From: Agrococcus sp. ProA11
GTDB lineage: Bacteria > Actinomycetota > Actinomycetes > Actinomycetales > Microbacteriaceae
Length of the DNA stretch: 64,000 bases
Assembly: GCF_039880525.1 (NCBI RefSeq)
Contig: NZ_CP156989.1
Location: 2,542,001-2,606,000 of the forward strand
Direction of reading: 5' to 3'
Under the pieces are notes generated by a model. The model was not told where the DNA came from and searched no databases. It was given only the letters and a program-made list of their open reading frames with translations. Of this stretch, positions 1-8,909 are shown piece after piece. Made by a program: the position numbers and the translations under genes. Within the stretch, counting starts at the first letter, position 1. Every line of letters begins with the position of its first letter.

Positions 1-822
1 GCGAAGCTGCAGCGGCAGCCCAAGCCGCGCTCGCACGCCGGCCGCATCGCGCTCGTGACGGGCGCGGCGTCGGGCATCGGGAAGGCGATCGCCACCCGGC
101 TCGCCGCGGAGGGCGCGTGCGTCGTGATCGCCGACCTCTCGCTCGAGAAGGCGCAGGCCGCGGCCGCCGAGCTCGGCTCCACCGACGTCGCGATCGGCGT
201 GCAGTGCGATGTCACGCAGGAGGCGGAGGTGCAGGCAGCGGTCGACGCGACGCTGCTGGCGTTCGGCGGCCTCGACCTGGTCGTCAACAACGCCGGCCTG
301 TCGCTCTCGCGATCGCTGCTCGAGACCACCGAGGCCGACTGGGATCTGCAGCACGACGTGATGGCGAAGGGCTCGTTCCTCGTCTCGCGCGCCGCTGCCC
401 GCGTGCTCATCGACCAGGGGATGGGCGGCGACATCATCTACATCTCGTCGAAGAACGCCGTGTTCGCGGGGCCGAACAACATCGCCTACTCGGCGACGAA
501 GGCCGACCAGGCGCATCAGGTGCGCCTGCTGGCCGCCGAGCTCGGCCAGTACGGCGTGCGCGTCAACGGCATCAACCCGGACGGCGTCGTGCGCGGCTCC
601 GGCATCTTCGCTGGCGGTTGGGGCGCGTCGCGTGCGAAGGTCTACGGCGTGGAGGAAGCAGAGCTCGGCAAGTACTACGCCGGTCGCACGCTGCTCGGCC
701 TCGAGGTGCTGCCCGAGCACGTCGCCAACGCCGTGGCGGCACTCACCGGCCCCGAGCTCAGCCACACCACCGGCCTGCACGTGCCGGTCGACTCGGGCGT
801 TGCGGCGGCATTCCTCCGATGA
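1..822 (+). CDS. C-terminal SDR part of RhaD-type aldolase/dehydrogenase fusion (5' truncated)
   Basis: The reading frame is open from base 1, so the gene starts left of the window; an ATG at 55 lies inside the conserved fold and is not a start. The visible 273 residues are a short-chain dehydrogenase: TGAASGIGKA (cofactor glycine motif), NNAG, and YSATK with the catalytic Tyr/Lys. The direct ATGA overlap with rhamnulokinase and the 'KLQRQPKPRSHAGRIALVTG' type linker suggest the C-terminal domain of the bifunctional rhamnulose-1-phosphate aldolase/lactaldehyde dehydrogenase known in rhamnose operons. In that family the N-terminal aldolase yields DHAP and L-lactaldehyde and this domain oxidises the aldehyde. 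The aldolase half is not visible, so the fusion is an inference from neighbours and linker. Confidence 0.8.
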   Translation, partial: AKLQRQPKPRSHAGRIALVTGAASGIGKAIATRLAAEGACVVIADLSLEKAQAAAAELGSTDVAIGVQCDVTQEAEVQAAVDATLLAFGGLDLVVNNAGLSLSRSLLETTEADWDLQHDVMAKGSFLVSRAAARVLIDQGMGGDIIYISSKNAVFAGPNNIAYSATKADQAHQVRLLAAELGQYGVRVNGINPDGVVRGSGIFAGGWGASRAKVYGVEEAELGKYYAGRTLLGLEVLPEHVANAVAALTGPELSHTTGLHVPVDSGVAAAFLR

Positions 823-2252
823 CGGCGACCGTCGCCGCGATCGATCTCGGCGCGACCAGCGGCCGCGTGGTGCGTGCCGAGGTCAGCCGGACGTCGCTGC
901 GACTCGACGAGATCACGCGCTTCGAGAATCGCCCGGTGCGGATCGCCGACGGGCTGCACTGGGCGGTGCTCGGCTTCTACGACCATGCGATGCAGGGCGT
1001 CGCGGCCGCCTCCAGGGGTCGCACGGGCGACGCGCAGCTCGCGTCGGTCGCGGTGGACTCGTGGGCGGTTGACTACGGCCTGCTGCGAGGCGGCAGCCTG
1101 CTCGGCATCCCCTTCTCCTACCGCGACGACCGCACGGCGCGCGGGCTGGAGCTCGTCGATGCGGTCATCGAGCAGCCCGCGCTCTACGCCCGCTGCGGCC
1201 TGCAGCGCATGCCGTTCACCACCATCAACCAGCTGATGGTCGACCGCGAGGGCGGTCTGCTCGAGGTGGCCGACACGCTGCTGATGCTGCCGGATCTGCT
1301 CAACTACTGGATGACCGGTCGCATGGTCACGGAGGCGACCAATGCCTCCACGACCGGGCTCATGCGCCTCGACGGCACGTGGGACACCGAGCTGATGGCG
1401 ATGCTCGGCATCCCCTCCTCGCTCGTCGCCGAGGTCGTGGTGCCCGGCACCAGGATCGGCGCGATCGATGCCACGACGCGCGCGCACTTCGGCATCGAGG
1501 GATCCCCGGAGGTGCTCGCCGTCGGCTCGCACGACACCGCCTCCGCAGTGGTGGGCGTGCCGATGGAGCCAGACGCCGCCTACGTCTCGAGCGGCACCTG
1601 GTCACTGGTGGGCATCGAGACCGCCGAGCCCATCGCGACGCCCGATGCGCTCGACGCGCAGTTCACGAACGAGGGCGGCGTCGATGGCCGCAATCGCTTC
1701 CTGAAGAACGTCATGGGGCTGTGGATCCTCTCGGAGTCGATGCGCACCTGGCAGGCGCAGAGCGCGCGGATCGATCTGCCGAGCCTGCTGGATGCTGCGG
1801 CGCGCGTCGACCGGCCGCTGCCGGTGTTCGACCCGACCGACGCTGCCTTCTACCCACCCGGCGACATGCCCGCGCGCATCGCCGCCTGGTTCGGCGAGCG
1901 CGGTCAGCGAGGCCCGCAGGGGCACGCCGAGGTGGTGCGCTGCATCCTCGAGTCGCTCGCCGAGGGCTATGCGGTCACCCTGCGGGACGCGGCGCGCATC
2001 AGCGGGCAGCGCATCGAGCGCGTGCACGTGGTGGGCGGCGGCTCGCGCAACGCCCTGCTGTGCCAGCTGACGGCCGACCGCACCGGGCTGCCGGTCGTCG
2101 CGGGCCCCGTGGAGGCGACCGCGATCGGCAACGTGCTCGTGCAGGCGCGCACGCTGGGTGCGGCGCCGGACACCCTCGAGGAGCTGCGTGCGCTCGTGCG
2201 CGCCACGCACGAGCTCACCGAGTACCGGCCGCGCGCGGCCGGCGCCCGGTGA
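819..2252 (+). CDS. rhaB: rhamnulokinase (FGGY family)
   Basis: 477 residues, the normal size for FGGY kinases. The N-terminus carries AAIDLGATSGRV, the phosphate-binding strand typical of RhaB (DxGATSGR rather than DxGTTS). The C-terminal half has GSHDTASAV, SSGTWSLVG and HVVGGGSRN, all family signatures. It phosphorylates L-rhamnulose at O1 with ATP in the cytoplasm, feeding the aldolase encoded just upstream. The ATG at 819 overlaps the upstream stop (ATGA), so the two are translationally coupled. Other FGGY sugars are possible, but the GATSGR motif and neighbour make rhamnulose the best call. Confidence 0.9.
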   Translation: MTATVAAIDLGATSGRVVRAEVSRTSLRLDEITRFENRPVRIADGLHWAVLGFYDHAMQGVAAASRGRTGDAQLASVAVDSWAVDYGLLRGGSLLGIPFSYRDDRTARGLELVDAVIEQPALYARCGLQRMPFTTINQLMVDREGGLLEVADTLLMLPDLLNYWMTGRMVTEATNASTTGLMRLDGTWDTELMAMLGIPSSLVAEVVVPGTRIGAIDATTRAHFGIEGSPEVLAVGSHDTASAVVGVPMEPDAAYVSSGTWSLVGIETAEPIATPDALDAQFTNEGGVDGRNRFLKNVMGLWILSESMRTWQAQSARIDLPSLLDAAARVDRPLPVFDPTDAAFYPPGDMPARIAAWFGERGQRGPQGHAEVVRCILESLAEGYAVTLRDAARISGQRIERVHVVGGGSRNALLCQLTADRTGLPVVAGPVEATAIGNVLVQARTLGAAPDTLEELRALVRATHELTEYRPRAAGAR

Positions 2253-2291
2253 CAGAATGACATCAGACCAATACGTGACGACGAGGACCTC

Positions 2292-3518
2292 ATGGAACGA
2301 CGCATCCCGACCCTGACCGACCTGCGTGCGAACCTGAACTTCAGGACGCCGGGCAACCCGGCAGCCGCGCGGCTCGCGCAGGCGCAGACGATCTGGGATC
2401 TGCGCGACATCGCGAAGCGTCGCACCCCGAAGGGGCCGTTCGACTACACCGACGGCGCCGCCGAGAGTGAGATCGGCATCGCCCGCGCCCGGCAGGCGTT
2501 CGAGGACGTCGAGCTGCACCCTGCGGTGCTCAAGGACGTGACGGATGTCTCCACGTCGTGGGATGTGCTCGGCGCGCCCAGCGCCTTCCCGCTCGCGATC
2601 GCGCCGACGGGCTTCACCCGGCTGATGCACGCCGAGGGCGAGACGGCGGGCGCCCGCGCGGCCGCCGCGTACGACATCCCCTTCACACTCTCGACGCTCG
2701 GCACCACGTCAATCGAGAACGTGCGCGAGGCGTCGCCCGACGGCCGCCTGTGGATGCAGCTCTACATGATGAAGGAGCGCCACCGCTCGCTGGAGCTGGT
2801 CGACCGCGCCTGGAAGGCCGGCTACGACACGCTCATGATCACCGTGGACACGCCGGTCGCCGGGGCCCGCCACCGCGACGCCCGCAACGGCATGCAGTTC
2901 CCGCCGCAGCTGACGCTCGGCACGCTGTTCGACGCGGCGCCGAAGGTGGAGTGGTGGTGGAACTTCCTCACCACCGAGCCCGTGACGTTCGCCGCGGTCT
3001 CGAAGTGGGACGGCACCGTCGGCGAGCTGCTCGACTCGATGTTCGACCCGTCGGTGGACTACGAGGCGCTCGCCGAGGTGCGGGCCGCCTGGCCGGGCAA
3101 GCTCGTGGTCAAGGGCGTGCAGTCGGTCGCCGACGCGCGCGCGCTCGCCGACCTGGGCGTCGACGCGATTACGCTCTCGAACCATGGCGGCCGCCAGCTC
3201 GACCGCGCCCCCGTGCCCTTCCTGCTGCTGCCGGAGGTCGCGCGCGAGGTCGGCAGGGATCTCGAGATCCACCTCGACACGGGCATCATGTCGGGCACCG
3301 ACATCGTCGCCGCCGTCGCGCTGGGCGCCCGCACGACCATGGTCGGTCGCGCCTACCTGTACGGCCTGATGGCCGGCGGCCGCGCTGGCGTCAACCGCGC
3401 GCTGGCGATCCTCACCGGGGAGGTGCGGCGCACCATGCGACTGCTGGGCGTCGGCTCGCTCGAGGAGCTCGGGCCGCAGCACGTCACGCAGCTCGACCGG
3501 CTCGTGCCGCGACGGTAG
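2292..3518 (+). CDS. lldD: FMN-dependent L-lactate dehydrogenase / alpha-hydroxy-acid oxidase
   Basis: 408 residues of the FMN alpha-hydroxy-acid dehydrogenase family. Visible signatures are [13 protein letters not shown] near residue 105, [14 protein letters not shown] near 183, the FMN-contacting lysine in LVVKG (K274), and the active-site [10 protein letters not shown] with H298 and R301. The family oxidises L-lactate to pyruvate at the membrane or passes electrons to oxygen or quinone; no membrane segment is present. It lies between rhamnose genes (lactaldehyde to lactate) and fuconate genes (ending in pyruvate plus lactate), so it probably completes both. A GAGG Shine-Dalgarno sits just before the ATG. 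Mycofactocin-linked MftD-like paralogs are an alternative; no mycofactocin genes are nearby. Confidence 0.82.
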   Translation: MERRIPTLTDLRANLNFRTPGNPAAARLAQAQTIWDLRDIAKRRTPKGPFDYTDGAAESEIGIARARQAFEDVELHPAVLKDVTDVSTSWDVLGAPSAFPLAIAPTGFTRLMHAEGETAGARAAAAYDIPFTLSTLGTTSIENVREASPDGRLWMQLYMMKERHRSLELVDRAWKAGYDTLMITVDTPVAGARHRDARNGMQFPPQLTLGTLFDAAPKVEWWWNFLTTEPVTFAAVSKWDGTVGELLDSMFDPSVDYEALAEVRAAWPGKLVVKGVQSVADARALADLGVDAITLSNHGGRQLDRAPVPFLLLPEVAREVGRDLEIHLDTGIMSGTDIVAAVALGARTTMVGRAYLYGLMAGGRAGVNRALAILTGEVRRTMRLLGVGSLEELGPQHVTQLDRLVPRR

Positions 3519-3546
3519 GCCCCGTCGCACCCGGTGCGCGCGCAGA

Positions 3547-3560
3547 GGTCGGATCTTTCG
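3547..3560 (+). promoter_or_regulatory. putative operator, FCD regulon motif copy a
   Basis: GGTCGGATCTTTCG lies 13 bases before the GTG of the FCD-GntR gene. The first 13 bases match exactly one strand of the inverted repeat at 22113-22130 ahead of the ABC-importer operon. The location fits autoregulation. Binding is inferred, not shown. Confidence 0.45.
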
Positions 3561-3572
3561 TAGGATGGCCGC

Positions 3573-4280
3573 GTGGCTGTCACCGATGATGCGATCACCA
3601 AGATCAAGCAGATGATCCAGCAGGGAGAGCTCCGCCCTGGCGATCGGCTGCCGCCGGAGCAGGAGCTCTCCGAGCGGCTGGGGCTCTCGCGCTCGTCGAT
3701 GCGCGAGGCCGTGAAGGCGCTCGAAGCCATGCGCATCCTGGATGTGCGGCGCGGCGACGGCACCTACGTCACGAGCCTGCAGCCCAGCCTGCTGCTCGAG
3801 GCGATGTCGTTCGTGCTCGACTTCCACGAGTCGCACGCGGTGCTGGAGGTCTTCGAGGTGCGCCGCATCGTGGAGCCCGCCTCGGCCGCGATCGCCGCCC
3901 GGCGAGCCACGCCCGAGCAGATCGCCGAGATGCGCGAGCACCTGACGCATGTGCACCCCGACACTCCTCAGGACGAGCTCGTCGACCACGACGTGGCGTT
4001 CCACCGCATGATCGCGAGCGCGACCGGCAACGACTACCTCGTCAGCCTGCTCGAGACCATCTCGAGCCAGACCGCCAGGGCTCGGGTGTGGCGCGCGCTC
4101 ACGGAGGACGGTGCAGTGCCGCGCACCCTGCATGAGCACGAGCGCATCCTGGACGCCATCGAGGAGGGCGACACGGAGGTTGCGCGCGCCGCGATGATCG
4201 TGCACATCGCCGGCGTCGAGCAGTGGCTCCACGGGGCCGCCGAGCGGGAGGCGAAGGCGCTGGAGAACGACGCCGGCTGA
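3573..4280 (+). CDS. FadR/FCD-type GntR transcriptional regulator
   Basis: 235 residues. Residues 1-70 form the GntR winged helix (IKQMIQQGELRPGDRLPPEQ, then SRSSMREAVKALEAM, wing RRGDGTYV). Residues about 80-220 are the all-helical FCD ligand domain with the metal-binding pattern D...H (DHDVAFHRMI) and later histidines (HEHERILDAI, HIAGVE). Such regulators usually repress sugar-acid or hydroxy-acid operons and are released by the acid. It begins at GTG; no in-frame ATG precedes it. It lies between lldD and the convergent fucose block, and the TCSGATSTTY motif before it recurs in the fuconate and importer promoters, so it is the best candidate for a deoxyhexose regulator. LldR-like lactate control is the alternative. 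Confidence 0.85.
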   Translation: MAVTDDAITKIKQMIQQGELRPGDRLPPEQELSERLGLSRSSMREAVKALEAMRILDVRRGDGTYVTSLQPSLLLEAMSFVLDFHESHAVLEVFEVRRIVEPASAAIAARRATPEQIAEMREHLTHVHPDTPQDELVDHDVAFHRMIASATGNDYLVSLLETISSQTARARVWRALTEDGAVPRTLHEHERILDAIEEGDTEVARAAMIVHIAGVEQWLHGAAEREAKALENDAG

Positions 4281-4294
4281 GGCTCGCGCGAGCC
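4281..4294. terminator. short palindrome between convergent genes
   Basis: GGCTCGCGCGAGCC is a perfect 14-bp palindrome filling the 17-base gap between the regulator and fucU. It could act as a small bidirectional terminator, but the stem is short and there is no T-tract. Confidence 0.3.
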
Positions 4295-4297
4295 GCG

Positions 4298-4717
4298 TCA
4301 GTCGCCGAAGCCGACCACGCCCTTCCGCAGCAGCACGCAGCCGTACTTGCGGGACTCCGCGGTGCGCACGATCGCGAACGCGGTGCTCGCCAGCTCGTAG
4401 AAGGCGAAGCGCTCGACGGCGTCGATGCGATCGCCCGGCGCGCGCGCCGCCTCGCGCAGCTGCGCGCCGACCTCCTCGCCCTCCCCGGGCTCCGGTGTCA
4501 TGAGCGTGATCGACGGGCCCTCGTAGTCATCGAAGGGCACGACCGAGCGCACCGCGCGCAGCATCTCGGGCGAGGTCGTGTGCACGTCGATGACGGGCGC
4601 GCCGGTCGCATACGAGGGGTAGTGCGCGTCGGCCACGAGCACGGTGTCGCCGTGGCCCATGTGGTCGAGCAGCCGCAGCAGGTCACCGCTCAGCAGCGGG
4701 TCGATTCCGGTGAGCAT
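4298..4717 (-). CDS. fucU: L-fucose mutarotase (RbsD/FucU family)
   Basis: 139 residues, normal for FucU. The N-terminus MLTGIDPLLSGDLLRLLDHM followed by GHGD (catalytic histidine region at H22) and VLVADAHYP is characteristic; the C-terminus YGCVLLRKGV matches the sugar-binding end. It interconverts alpha and beta pyranose anomers so that the dehydrogenase downstream in the pathway receives the right one. It is the last gene of the minus-strand block 7897-4298, 36 bases after the lactonase. A ribose pyranase function is the alternative, but a second, more RbsD-like copy lies at 11412 and the neighbours here are fucose enzymes. Confidence 0.85.
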   Translation of the reverse strand: MLTGIDPLLSGDLLRLLDHMGHGDTVLVADAHYPSYATGAPVIDVHTTSPEMLRAVRSVVPFDDYEGPSITLMTPEPGEGEEVGAQLREAARAPGDRIDAVERFAFYELASTAFAIVRTAESRKYGCVLLRKGVVGFGD

Positions 4718-4753
4718 GGCTCCTCCATCCGAGTCGGTCGCGCGAGCCGATGC

Positions 4754-5599
4754 TCACGCGGGCAATCCATAGACGCGAGCGGCGGTGCCCGCCTCCAGCT
4801 GGCGACGCTCGGCCGCCGAGAGCGTCGCGACGGCCGCCTCGAGCTGCGCGGCGACGGGCGCGAGCCCCTCACCCAGCAGCGGCAGCGGCCAGTCGGAGCC
4901 GAGCATGAGGCGATCGGGCCCGAATGCCGCGAGCGCCGCCTCCCAGACACGATCGAACGCGTCCGGCGGCAGCGTCGCGCCCATCCGATGGAGGCCCGAG
5001 AGCTTGGCGACGGTGCCCGGTGCCGCTGCGAATTCCCGCAGCGCGGCCTGCCAGGCGTCGTGGTCGTCGGGCTCGGTGGGCGGCTTGCCGAGGTGGTCGA
5101 GCACCATCGTGAGGCCGTCGATCTCGCGCGCGGCGCACGCGGCACGACCCAGGTGATGCGGCCACGCATCGTGCACGTCGAACGGCAGCCCACGCGAGGC
5201 AAGCAGCGCGAGCGTCTGGCGCGCTGCCGCCCGGTCGAGCAGCGACGCGTCGGGCTGGTCGTTCAGCAGCACGCGGATGCCGACGAGCGGCCGGCCCGCG
5301 AGCGCATCGAGGCGCCGCTCGGCCCGGTGCGGGTCGTCGAGCGGCACCCAGCCGACGACCCCTCGGATCCAGTCGTGCGCCTCGGCGGTCTCGAGCAGCC
5401 ACTCGGTGTCTGCCTCGGTGTCGGCCGCCTGCACGAGCACGGCCTCGTCGTAGCCATGCGCGGTGATCGCCGACCGCGCCTCCTCGGCGGTGAAGCCGCG
5501 GCAGATGGGCGCGAGCGCCTCGGTCAGCCAGTCGTAGCCCTCGGTGGAGGGCCAGAGGTGCAGGTGGGCGTCGATGCGGCGCCGGGGGGCGTCGGTCAT
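4754..5599 (-). CDS. amidohydrolase-2 family lactonase, likely L-fuconolactonase
   Basis: 281 residues. RIDAHLHLWP near the N-terminus is the HxH metal motif; HDAWPHHLG, VLDHLGKPP and LMLGSDWPLP provide the remaining histidines and the catalytic aspartate of the COG3618 lactonase family. In L-fucose oxidation it opens L-fucono-1,5-lactone to L-fuconate. The ATG at 5599 was chosen because it overlaps the stop of the upstream aldo-keto reductase (ATGA); the longer open frame upstream has no family similarity. Position between dehydrogenase and mutarotase supports the assignment; a related sugar lactone is possible. Confidence 0.8.
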   Translation of the reverse strand: MTDAPRRRIDAHLHLWPSTEGYDWLTEALAPICRGFTAEEARSAITAHGYDEAVLVQAADTEADTEWLLETAEAHDWIRGVVGWVPLDDPHRAERRLDALAGRPLVGIRVLLNDQPDASLLDRAAARQTLALLASRGLPFDVHDAWPHHLGRAACAAREIDGLTMVLDHLGKPPTEPDDHDAWQAALREFAAAPGTVAKLSGLHRMGATLPPDAFDRVWEAALAAFGPDRLMLGSDWPLPLLGEGLAPVAAQLEAAVATLSAAERRQLEAGTAARVYGLPA

Positions 5600-6588
5600 G
5601 ATCGAGGCCGTGCCGAATCGGGCCGTGCCGGGATCAGGCCCGCCGCCTCGAGGTCGCTCCACAGCGCATCGGGCACCGCGGTCGCCGCGCGCGCGGCGGT
5701 CTGCTCGACCTGCGCGACCGTGCTGCCGCTCACCGCACGAGCCGTGACGCCGGCGAGCTGCAGCGGGTAGGCGATCGCGGCGGTGGGCAGATCGATGCCG
5801 TGCGACTCGCACACGTCGGCGATGCGGTGCGCGCGCTCGACGAGCGCGGCATCGGCCGACCCGTAGTCGTACCGGGCGTCAGACGCAGGCCGGGGCCTGG
5901 CGAGCATCCCCGAGTTGAAGATCGACACGGCGATCGCCTCGACGCCGTGCGCGACGCACGCCGGCAGCACGCGCTCCTGCGCCGAGTGGTCGAGCAGCGT
6001 GATGCGGCTCGAGACCATCAGCACATCGACGGCGCCGCTGACAGCGGCGGCCTCGAGGGCGCTGAGCGACTTCGTGCCGATGCCGACCTCGCGCACGAGG
6101 CCCTCGTCGCGCAGCGCGGCGATCGCCGGCAGCCCCGTCTCGAGCGCGGCCCGCTCGCCCTCCGGCGACGCATCCGGGTCGTGCAGGTAGACGATGTCGA
6201 CGCGGTCGAGGCCGAGGCGCTCGAGCGACGACTCCAGGCTCTGCCGCACTCCGGTCGTCGTCGCGTCGTAGCGGCGCACGTGCGTGCGCGGCACCGCGAA
6301 GTCGTGGGCCATGTCGTCGCCGGCGGGCTCGCCGGGATCGACGGGCTCGAGGATCCGCCCGACCTTGGACGAGAGCACGTACTCGTCGCGCGGCTTCGTC
6401 TGCAGGAACGCGCCCAGTCGTCGCTCCGAGAGACCCAGGCCGTAGTGCGGTGCGGTGTCGAAGTGGCGGATGCCCGCATCCCAGGCCGTCTGCAGGGTCG
6501 CGAGCGCCTGCTCGTCGGTGAGCTCGCGGTAGAGGTTGCCGACGGTGGCGGCGCCGAACGCGAGCGGGTGGTCGGCGAAGATCGACAT
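5596..6588 (-). CDS. aldo-keto reductase, likely L-fucose 1-dehydrogenase
   Basis: 330 residues, AKR fold. Catalytic residues are visible in order: HFDTAPHYGLGLSERRLG (Asp, Tyr), VLSSKVGR (Lys), DIVYLHDPD (His). The spacing and LGAFLQ style match the D-threo-aldose / L-fucose dehydrogenase branch (COG0667), which oxidises the anomeric carbon of L-fucose or L-galactose with NAD(P). Its gene neighbours, fuconate dehydratase on one side and the lactonase on the other, give the substrate. It starts 4 bases after the dehydratase stop, so both are on one transcript. Confidence 0.78.
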   Translation of the reverse strand: MSIFADHPLAFGAATVGNLYRELTDEQALATLQTAWDAGIRHFDTAPHYGLGLSERRLGAFLQTKPRDEYVLSSKVGRILEPVDPGEPAGDDMAHDFAVPRTHVRRYDATTTGVRQSLESSLERLGLDRVDIVYLHDPDASPEGERAALETGLPAIAALRDEGLVREVGIGTKSLSALEAAAVSGAVDVLMVSSRITLLDHSAQERVLPACVAHGVEAIAVSIFNSGMLARPRPASDARYDYGSADAALVERAHRIADVCESHGIDLPTAAIAYPLQLAGVTARAVSGSTVAQVEQTAARAATAVPDALWSDLEAAGLIPARPDSARPRS

Positions 6589-6592
6589 GCCC

Positions 6593-7897
6593 CTAGCCTG
6601 CCGCAGCCTCGCGATGCGCGCCGCTCCACGTGAACTCCCGCACCGACTCCGGCAGCATCTCCATGCCGGAGCCGGGCGCGGTCGGCGCCCGGTACGAGCC
6701 CTGCTCGATGACCGTCGGGGTCACGAAGTGCTCGTGCAGGTGGTCGACGAACTCGATCACGCGGCCGGCGCGTGTGCCCGCGACCGCGACGAAGTCGAAC
6801 ATCGACAGGTGCTGCACGGCCTCGCACAGCCCGACGCCGCCGGCGTGCGGGCACACCGGCAGGCCGAACTTGGCCGCCAGCAGCAGGATCGCGACGTTCT
6901 CGTTCACGCCGCCGACGCGCGTGGCGTCGATCTGCACGTAGTTGAGCGCCTCGGCCTGCATGAGCTGCTTGAAGACGATGCGGTTCTGCACGTGCTCGCC
7001 GGTCGCGACGGGCACGGGCGCGATGCCGCGGGCGATCGCGGCGTGCCCGAGCACGTCGTCGGGGCTGGTCGGCTCCTCCACCCAGTGCACGCCGAAGGGC
7101 GCGAGCTCCCGCACCCAGTCGATGGCGGACTGCACGTCCCAGCGCTGGTTCGCGTCGATCGCGATCGGGAAGTCGGGCCCGCACACCTCGCGCGCGATGC
7201 GGAAGCGGCGCACGTCGTCGGACAGATCCGCACCGACCTTGAGCTTGATCTGGGTGAAGCCATCCGCCATTGCCTCCCGGCAGAGCCGCGCGAGCTTCTC
7301 GTCGGAGTAGCCGAGCCATCCGGGCGTGGTCGTGTACGCGGGGTAGCCGGTCGCGAGCAGCTCGGCCTCGCGCTCGGCGCGGCCGGGCTCGGCGGCGCGC
7401 AGGATCTCGAGCGCCTCCTCGCGCGTGAGCGCGTCGCTCAGGTAGCGGAAGTCGACCAGGTCGACGAGCTCCTCGGGGCTCATGCGCGCCAGCAGCTGCC
7501 ACAGCGGCAGGCCGGCGCGCTTGGCCTTGAGATCCCAGAGCGCGTTGATGACGGCGCCGATCGCCATGTGCATGACGCCCTTCTCGGGCCCGAGCCAGCG
7601 CAGCTGCGAGTCGCCGATGAGCCAGGCAGAGGTCGCGCCCATGTCGGCCAGCAGCGGCTCGACCTCACGCCCACGCAGGTGCTCCGCGACCGCGCTGATG
7701 GCCGCCAGCTGCACGTCGTTGCCGCGACCGATCGTGAAGACGAAGCCGTGTCCCTCCAGCACATCGTCGGCGTCGGTGCGGATGACGAGGTAGGCCGCCG
7801 AGTAGTCGGGATCCGGGTTCATCGCATCGGAGCCGTCGAGGCCCTGCGACGTGGGGAATCGGACGTCGGCGACGTCGACGGTGACGATCGTGCTCAT
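6593..7897 (-). CDS. L-fuconate dehydratase (enolase superfamily)
   Basis: 434 residues, matching the usual fuconate dehydratase length. The N-terminus [20 protein letters not shown] is characteristic of this subgroup. Enolase-superfamily catalytic residues are visible: IKLKVG (Lys base), DANQRWD (metal Asp), EEPTSPDD (metal Glu), ATGEH, and [10 protein letters not shown] (His acid/base). It dehydrates L-fuconate to 2-keto-3-deoxy-L-fuconate with Mg2+. The ATG at 7897 begins the family-conserved sequence; the longer upstream frame crosses the divergent promoter. First gene of the minus-strand fucose block. Confidence 0.9.
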   Translation of the reverse strand: MSTIVTVDVADVRFPTSQGLDGSDAMNPDPDYSAAYLVIRTDADDVLEGHGFVFTIGRGNDVQLAAISAVAEHLRGREVEPLLADMGATSAWLIGDSQLRWLGPEKGVMHMAIGAVINALWDLKAKRAGLPLWQLLARMSPEELVDLVDFRYLSDALTREEALEILRAAEPGRAEREAELLATGYPAYTTTPGWLGYSDEKLARLCREAMADGFTQIKLKVGADLSDDVRRFRIAREVCGPDFPIAIDANQRWDVQSAIDWVRELAPFGVHWVEEPTSPDDVLGHAAIARGIAPVPVATGEHVQNRIVFKQLMQAEALNYVQIDATRVGGVNENVAILLLAAKFGLPVCPHAGGVGLCEAVQHLSMFDFVAVAGTRAGRVIEFVDHLHEHFVTPTVIEQGSYRAPTAPGSGMEMLPESVREFTWSGAHREAAAG

Positions 7898-7933
7898 GCG
7901 CGCTCCTGCTCTGCTGTGGCCCCTGCAGACTAT

Positions 7934-7950
7934 AGATCCGATGTTTGAGA
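7934..7950 (+). promoter_or_regulatory. putative operator, FCD regulon motif copy f
   Basis: AGATCCGATGTTTGAGA contains TCCGATGTTT, a variant of the TCSGATSTTY motif. It lies 37 bases upstream of the dehydratase ATG in the 160-bp divergent promoter. Confidence 0.4.
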
Positions 7951-8000
7951 GGCAAGTCTCTGGGATTCTTCGCGGCTCTGCCCTACGATCGGGGCAGACT

Positions 8001-8019
8001 TCGGATGTTCTTGCATCCG
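8001..8019 (+). promoter_or_regulatory. putative operator, FCD regulon motif copy c
   Basis: TCGGATGTTC followed by TTGCATCCG. It combines the regulon motif with a perfect 6-bp inverted repeat, CGGATG-N6-CATCCG (8002-8019). It sits 39 bases upstream of the hydrolase ATG at 8058 in the same divergent promoter. Confidence 0.45.
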
Positions 8020-8057
8020 GCAGCAGGCTCGCAGACAGCGATGACGGAAGGGGCAGG

Positions 8058-8909
8058 ATGCGATTGGCACGACTCGGAGCGGTGGGCGCGGAGGTGCCCG
8101 TCATCATCGACGGCGAGCGCGCGCTCGACCTGCGCTCCATCACCGCGGACATCGACGGGGCGTTCCTCGCCGACGGCATGGACGCAGCACGGGCAGCGCT
8201 CGAGGCCGGCGAGCTGCCGACGCTCGACCGCGAAGGCCTGCGCGTCGGTGCGCCCATCGCGCGTCCGGGCGCAGTGGTCTGCATCGGCATGAACTACGCG
8301 GCGCATGCGGCCGAGTCGGGCAGCGAGCCGCCCAAGCAGCCGGTGATCTTCCTCAAGCACCCGAACACGGTGGTCGGGCCCGACGACGACGTGCCGCTGC
8401 CCGCGCACGCCGAGAAGATGGACTGGGAGGTCGAGCTGGCCATCGTGATCGGCAAGCCCGCCTGGAATCTCGCATCGCGCGAGGAGGCCCTCGCGTGCAT
8501 CGCGGGTGCGACGGTCGCCGACGATCTCTCCGAGCGCACGTGGCAGCTCGAGATCTCGGGCGGCCAGTGGTCGAAGGGCAAGTGCGCGCCGAGCTCGACG
8601 CCGCTCGGACCGGTGCTCGTGACGAGCGACGAGGTCGACTTCGGCGCGCTGCGGCTGCGGAGCCGCGTGAACGGCGAGCCGCGGCAGGACTCCTCCACGG
8701 CCGACCTCATCTTCGACGTCGCGACCGTGGTGCAGGACCTGAGCCGCTACATGCGCCTCGACCCGGGCGATCTGGTGCTGACCGGCACGCCCGAGGGCGT
8801 CGCGCTGTCGGGCCGGTTCCCCTACCTGGCCGACGGCGACATCGTGGAGATCGAGATCGACGGCCTGGGCGCGCAGCGCCACACCATGGTCGCGGAGGGA
8901 GCGGCATGA
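8058..8909 (+). CDS. fumarylacetoacetate hydrolase family, likely 2,4-diketo-3-deoxy-L-fuconate hydrolase
   Basis: 283 residues. Family signatures are [28 protein letters not shown], the metal triad region [14 protein letters not shown] (Glu residues), [11 protein letters not shown] and [11 protein letters not shown]. In the L-fucose route this family cleaves 2,4-diketo-3-deoxy-L-fuconate to pyruvate and L-lactate. The ATG at 8058 is preceded by GGAAGGGG; the open frame upstream extends into the divergent promoter. It overlaps the following SDR by ATGA. The family also includes ureidoglycolate lyase-like and other diketo-acid hydrolases, so context carries the substrate. Confidence 0.82.
   Translation: MRLARLGAVGAEVPVIIDGERALDLRSITADIDGAFLADGMDAARAALEAGELPTLDREGLRVGAPIARPGAVVCIGMNYAAHAAESGSEPPKQPVIFLKHPNTVVGPDDDVPLPAHAEKMDWEVELAIVIGKPAWNLASREEALACIAGATVADDLSERTWQLEISGGQWSKGKCAPSSTPLGPVLVTSDEVDFGALRLRSRVNGEPRQDSSTADLIFDVATVVQDLSRYMRLDPGDLVLTGTPEGVALSGRFPYLADGDIVEIEIDGLGAQRHTMVAEGAA

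Noticed and set aside
2253-2291. LldR-type operator before lldD (GACCAAT half site)
   Set aside because: Only one half site is present; the other side does not match TGGT.
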